Origin: Blepharisma stoltei
Lineage: Eukaryota; Ciliophora; Heterotrichea; Heterotrichida; Blepharismidae
Direction: 5' to 3'
Assembly (NCBI GenBank): GCA_914767885.1
Contig: CAJZBQ010000054.1
Span: 1,033,501 to 1,097,500, forward strand
DNA length: 64,000 nt
Made by a program: the position numbers and the translations under genes. Below the pieces are notes generated by a model. It was not told where the DNA came from and ran no database searches. It saw only the letters and a list, made by a program, of their open reading frames with translations. Of the stretch, positions 61,438 through 64,000 are shown piece by piece; position 1 is the stretch's first letter; each line of letters starts with the position of its first letter.

Positions 61438-63850
61438 ATGGTAGACCCTGCCAACATATTAGTCTTCACCGGAAAGTCTGATTGTAAAAGTGTTAGGCTA
61501 GCTATATCAAAGACTGAAAGAAATCAAAACTTTGAGCTAAGCTTCAGTATCTTCCCATCCCTCAACAGCAAATTAAGGTCTATTAACCTTCTAACAATAG
61601 AAGATCTCCATATCTCGCTTTCCTATAGAAATAGAATTCTGATCAAAAAAGGTTCAATTGAACATCTAATCGACATCTCCTTGTCCAAAGGATACTGGGC
61701 TACAATAACAATCCACAATCAAGAAGACGTATCAAGCATCCTAATAAATGGATCTTTGCAAGGCCAAGAAAATCCTTTTAGAGGTCCTCTTCTGCAAGCA
61801 TCCTTTCAATATTTTACAATTGGATCTGATCGTTTTAGAGGCTTGATCGCAGTCCCAAAGTTTTCTCCTTACCCCTCATTTGATATTTTAGAGTATCATG
61901 AATCTCTATCATCTCGTCCATTTCACTCTTTACTCCCCCTTTAATGAAAAAAAAACCTCCTAATTGAAAGGGGGTTAATTATTTTTTAAATTTTGCAAGA
62001 TTAAAAATTATAAAATGAACATATTTTTGAATTTTAATTTATTGGTAAGAAAATTATCCGATTTGCTTGAAAGCTTTTAATTAATATTTTAGTTAATTTT
62101 TCATTAAATTAGATAAAAATTTTCATATTAAAAAAAATTGCTCCAATTAAAGGCTGGGTTAAAATATCTAAAAATTCGAAATTTTGCCTATTTTTGTTTC
62201 AATTAAAGGGGGGTGGAGTTAGAAGAATTTCTCCACTGAAAGGCGACTGACAAAATGAATGCAAGCAGAATCCCTCTAAAAAAACATTCGCCGACGCATG
62301 AAAGGGAATTATGTATTTGTCATGATATGGGAAGTAATTATAAAATCGATAAAAGGCAAAATTCTATGGAATGTACTTTTAAATATTATCAATGGGCTAG
62401 GACGAATATTTTTATATATTTTTCTCATTCCAGAGTTACTATTCCTCCACCTGGGTGGACAGAATGGGCTCATAGAAATGGGGCAAAATGCTTAGGCACT
62501 TTAATTACAGAATGAGATGAAGGGTCAAAAGAAACTGCAATTTTACTAGACAATCCTGAGCTATATGCAACAAAATTGATTGATTTAATGGAATTTTATG
62601 GATTTGATGGGTGGCTGCTCAATTTTGAATGCGAAACTAACAGACCTCGCGATTTGTTAGATTTCGTCGGACTTTTAACTGCATTAGCTCATAGCAGATT
62701 TGGTGACGATTCTTGCATCATGTGGTACGATAGTGTTATCCTCAATGGAAAAATTTCATGGAAAAGCAAATTATGCCCTGAAAATATAGAATTCTTCAAT
62801 AACTGTGACGCATTTTTCACTGATTATCATTGAAGGCCTGGAATGCCTCAAGAGTCAGTCAATATGGCAGGCTCAAGAAACTGAAAAGTCTACACTGGAA
62901 CTGATGTTCATGGCAGAGGCACTTGGGGCGGAGGAATGTTCAATTCAAGAATTGGAGCCCAAGACTGTCCTAATACTTCTGTCGCACTTTTCGCTCCTGG
63001 CTGGTCTTATGAAAAATCAGGGGGAAATCGTGATGGATTTTTAAATTTAAATCAGCTGCTATGGCATCAATCTGTAGTCCCAATTATAGACAAGTTTGGA
63101 GAAATTTATAAAGACAGACCAAAATTATCCAAAAATGAAGCTTTGTCAGGCTGAAAAGTTGAGGTTTTTACCCATGCCTGAGTACAAACCCCAAATAAGA
63201 ATTCACAATGGGAAATTACTGATGATTTTGAATTTGTTTCAAGTTTTATGCCAACGAGAAGAGTTGTTGAAGTCAATTTATCTAAATTTGGCCTCTTAAA
63301 AAATGAAGGGGTTGTAGGAAAAGTTTTGGTGAAAGGGACTGGTCCGAATGTGAATGACCCATTTTTGGTCACTTTAGAAGCTTTTGATAGTAATGGGAGG
63401 ATGATTATGTCAGCAACCTCAAATGAAAGGATTGCTAGTGATCAGTGAAAATTAATATCACTAGAAATTCCTGTTCATGATGTTGCAGTTGTAAGGTGGA
63501 TTGAGCAAGGACAAGATGCGGAATATTGGCAAGGGTATTATGGTGCAAGATTTAAGGATACGAATGTGGTTGTAAAAGCAGCTGGAGGATCTTTGCTGGA
63601 CTGCTTTTATATAAAAAAATTCACAGAGCCTATAAACACTTGGTTTAATGAATGCCAAGGAAGAAAATTGTACTCCAGAGGGAGAGTTATTTCAGAGAAT
63701 TCTTGGAACTCTGTAAGAGATGGAGATCAGCTACCTGACTACTCTGTTCTTGTGGAAAATCCTTTCAATCAAGAAGTGGTTTATCATGGCACAAGCTCTC
63801 TTAAGCTTCAGCAGAGGAATATTGATCTTTTTCATATGAATTTACAGTTA
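61438..63850 (+). CDS. GH85 endo-beta-N-acetylglucosaminidase (cytosolic ENGase-like), 3' end outside window
   Basis: ATG 61438; 289 bp are removed at 61930-62221; then the frame is open to 63850. The GH85 barrel is clear: ELCICHDMGSNY, NIFIYFSHSRVTIPPPGWTE, GTLITEWDEG, FYGFDGWLLNFECE with the catalytic Asn and Glu, SCIMWYDSVILNGKISWKSK, FFTDYHW, GTDVHGRGTWGGGMFNSR, and VALFAPGWSYE. ENGase cuts the chitobiose core of N-glycans, in eukaryotes on free or misfolded glycoproteins. TGA is Trp throughout (TEWDEG; YHWRPGMP; SGWKVEVFTHAWVQT). An accessory beta-rich domain follows (FKDTNVVVKAAGGSLLDCFY). The TAG at 63851-63853 lies at the start of a family D element, so the gene probably continues past the window. 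Confidence 0.93.
61930..62221 (-). mobile_element. Family C-related MITE/IES in the GH85 gene, 289 bp, TTA pointers
   Basis: TTA at 61930-61932 and 62219-62221. Left: hairpin CCCCCTTTAATG / CTAATTGAAAGGGGG. Right: two repeats (CCAATTAAAGG; GTTTCAATTAAAGGGG) around spacer AAATTTTGCCTATTTTTG. Excision gives RPFHSLEEFLHWKATDK. Confidence 0.92.
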
Positions 63851-64000
63851 TAGCCCATGCCTCCATTGGCTTGGGCTACCCCCATGTTTCCCGACGTCAA
63901 TCAGGAATTGGGTTTACCAACATTTGCTGATAAAACCCAAACTTCAGTTAGCACTAGGAGACGTCGATATAGCCCAAGCCATAAGGATGCTCAGACTATA
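63849..64000. mobile_element. Start of a family D element in the GH85 gene (runs off the window)
   Basis: TATAGCCCATGCCTCCATTG begins where the GH85 frame meets a stop. Internal palindrome GCCCATGCC / GGCTTGGGC, and a second TATAGCCCAAGCC at 63973. The far end is not visible. Confidence 0.7.

Noticed and set aside
1-64000. CRISPR arrays, operons, Shine-Dalgarno sites, rRNA or tRNA genes
   Set aside because: No regular spacer array, tRNA fold with consensus B box, or rRNA sequence was seen, and the gene content and introns are eukaryotic.

Overview
The window reads as germline (micronuclear) DNA of a heterotrich ciliate, most likely Blepharisma or a close relative. Three things point there. 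(1) In every recognisable gene TGA is read as tryptophan at conserved Trp positions, while TAA and TAG are the stops. (2) Introns are tiny: at least nine are exactly 15 nt, GT(A)...AG. (3) Open frames are interrupted by removable segments bounded by short direct repeats that nearly always contain TA. Removing these restores both the reading frame and the conserved family sequence. They behave as internal eliminated sequences (IESs). About 30 can be placed, from 65 to 728 bp, plus one doubtful 26-nt case. The genus is inferred; the code, introns and IESs are seen in the sequence.

Layout: 1-8.1 kb (minus) a PARP6/8-like gene cut by the window edge, a five-TOG XMAP215/ch-TOG gene with IESs, and a small repeat protein. 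8.1-15.8 kb: MITE-like elements, an unknown basic protein, a membrane cyclic-nucleotide phosphodiesterase with two IESs, and GC-richer repeats. 15.8-25.5 kb: sulfurtransferase (three interruptions), histidine acid phosphatase, methyltransferase, PSTAIRE CDK, PB1-RING protein, proteasome beta-3. 26-39 kb: two calcium-dependent protein kinases (one a pseudokinase), a large AAA-ATPase-like/PD-(D/E)XK gene lying between two copies of a duplicated 1.1 kb block, an LRR protein and a Rab GTPase. 39-49 kb: a bacterial-type D-Ala-D-Ala carboxypeptidase-like gene, two near-identical inverted MITEs, a C2H2 zinc-finger gene, an EF-hand gene and gene-poor DNA. 49.7-54.2 kb: tandem phosphate-ester transporter paralogues, one free of IESs and one with three. 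54.9-64 kb: an unknown membrane-anchored protein, a Kelch/Cys-rich multi-span surface protein, and a GH85 endo-beta-N-acetylglucosaminidase running off the right edge.

The genes are mostly independent eukaryotic housekeeping and signalling genes, not an operon. What unites the window is its mobile layer. Three MITE families (A, B, C) have unrelated terminal sequences but share one asymmetric end architecture: two tandem terminal repeats around an AT spacer at one end and a terminal-repeat hairpin at the other. A fourth family (D) has TATAGCCC ends, and there are several near-perfect palindromes. A separate class of GC-richer insertions carries 7-19 bp target-site duplications, one with a tetranucleotide tail, which suggests retroposed SINE-like elements. 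All interrupt genes that must be spliced at the DNA level to be expressed.
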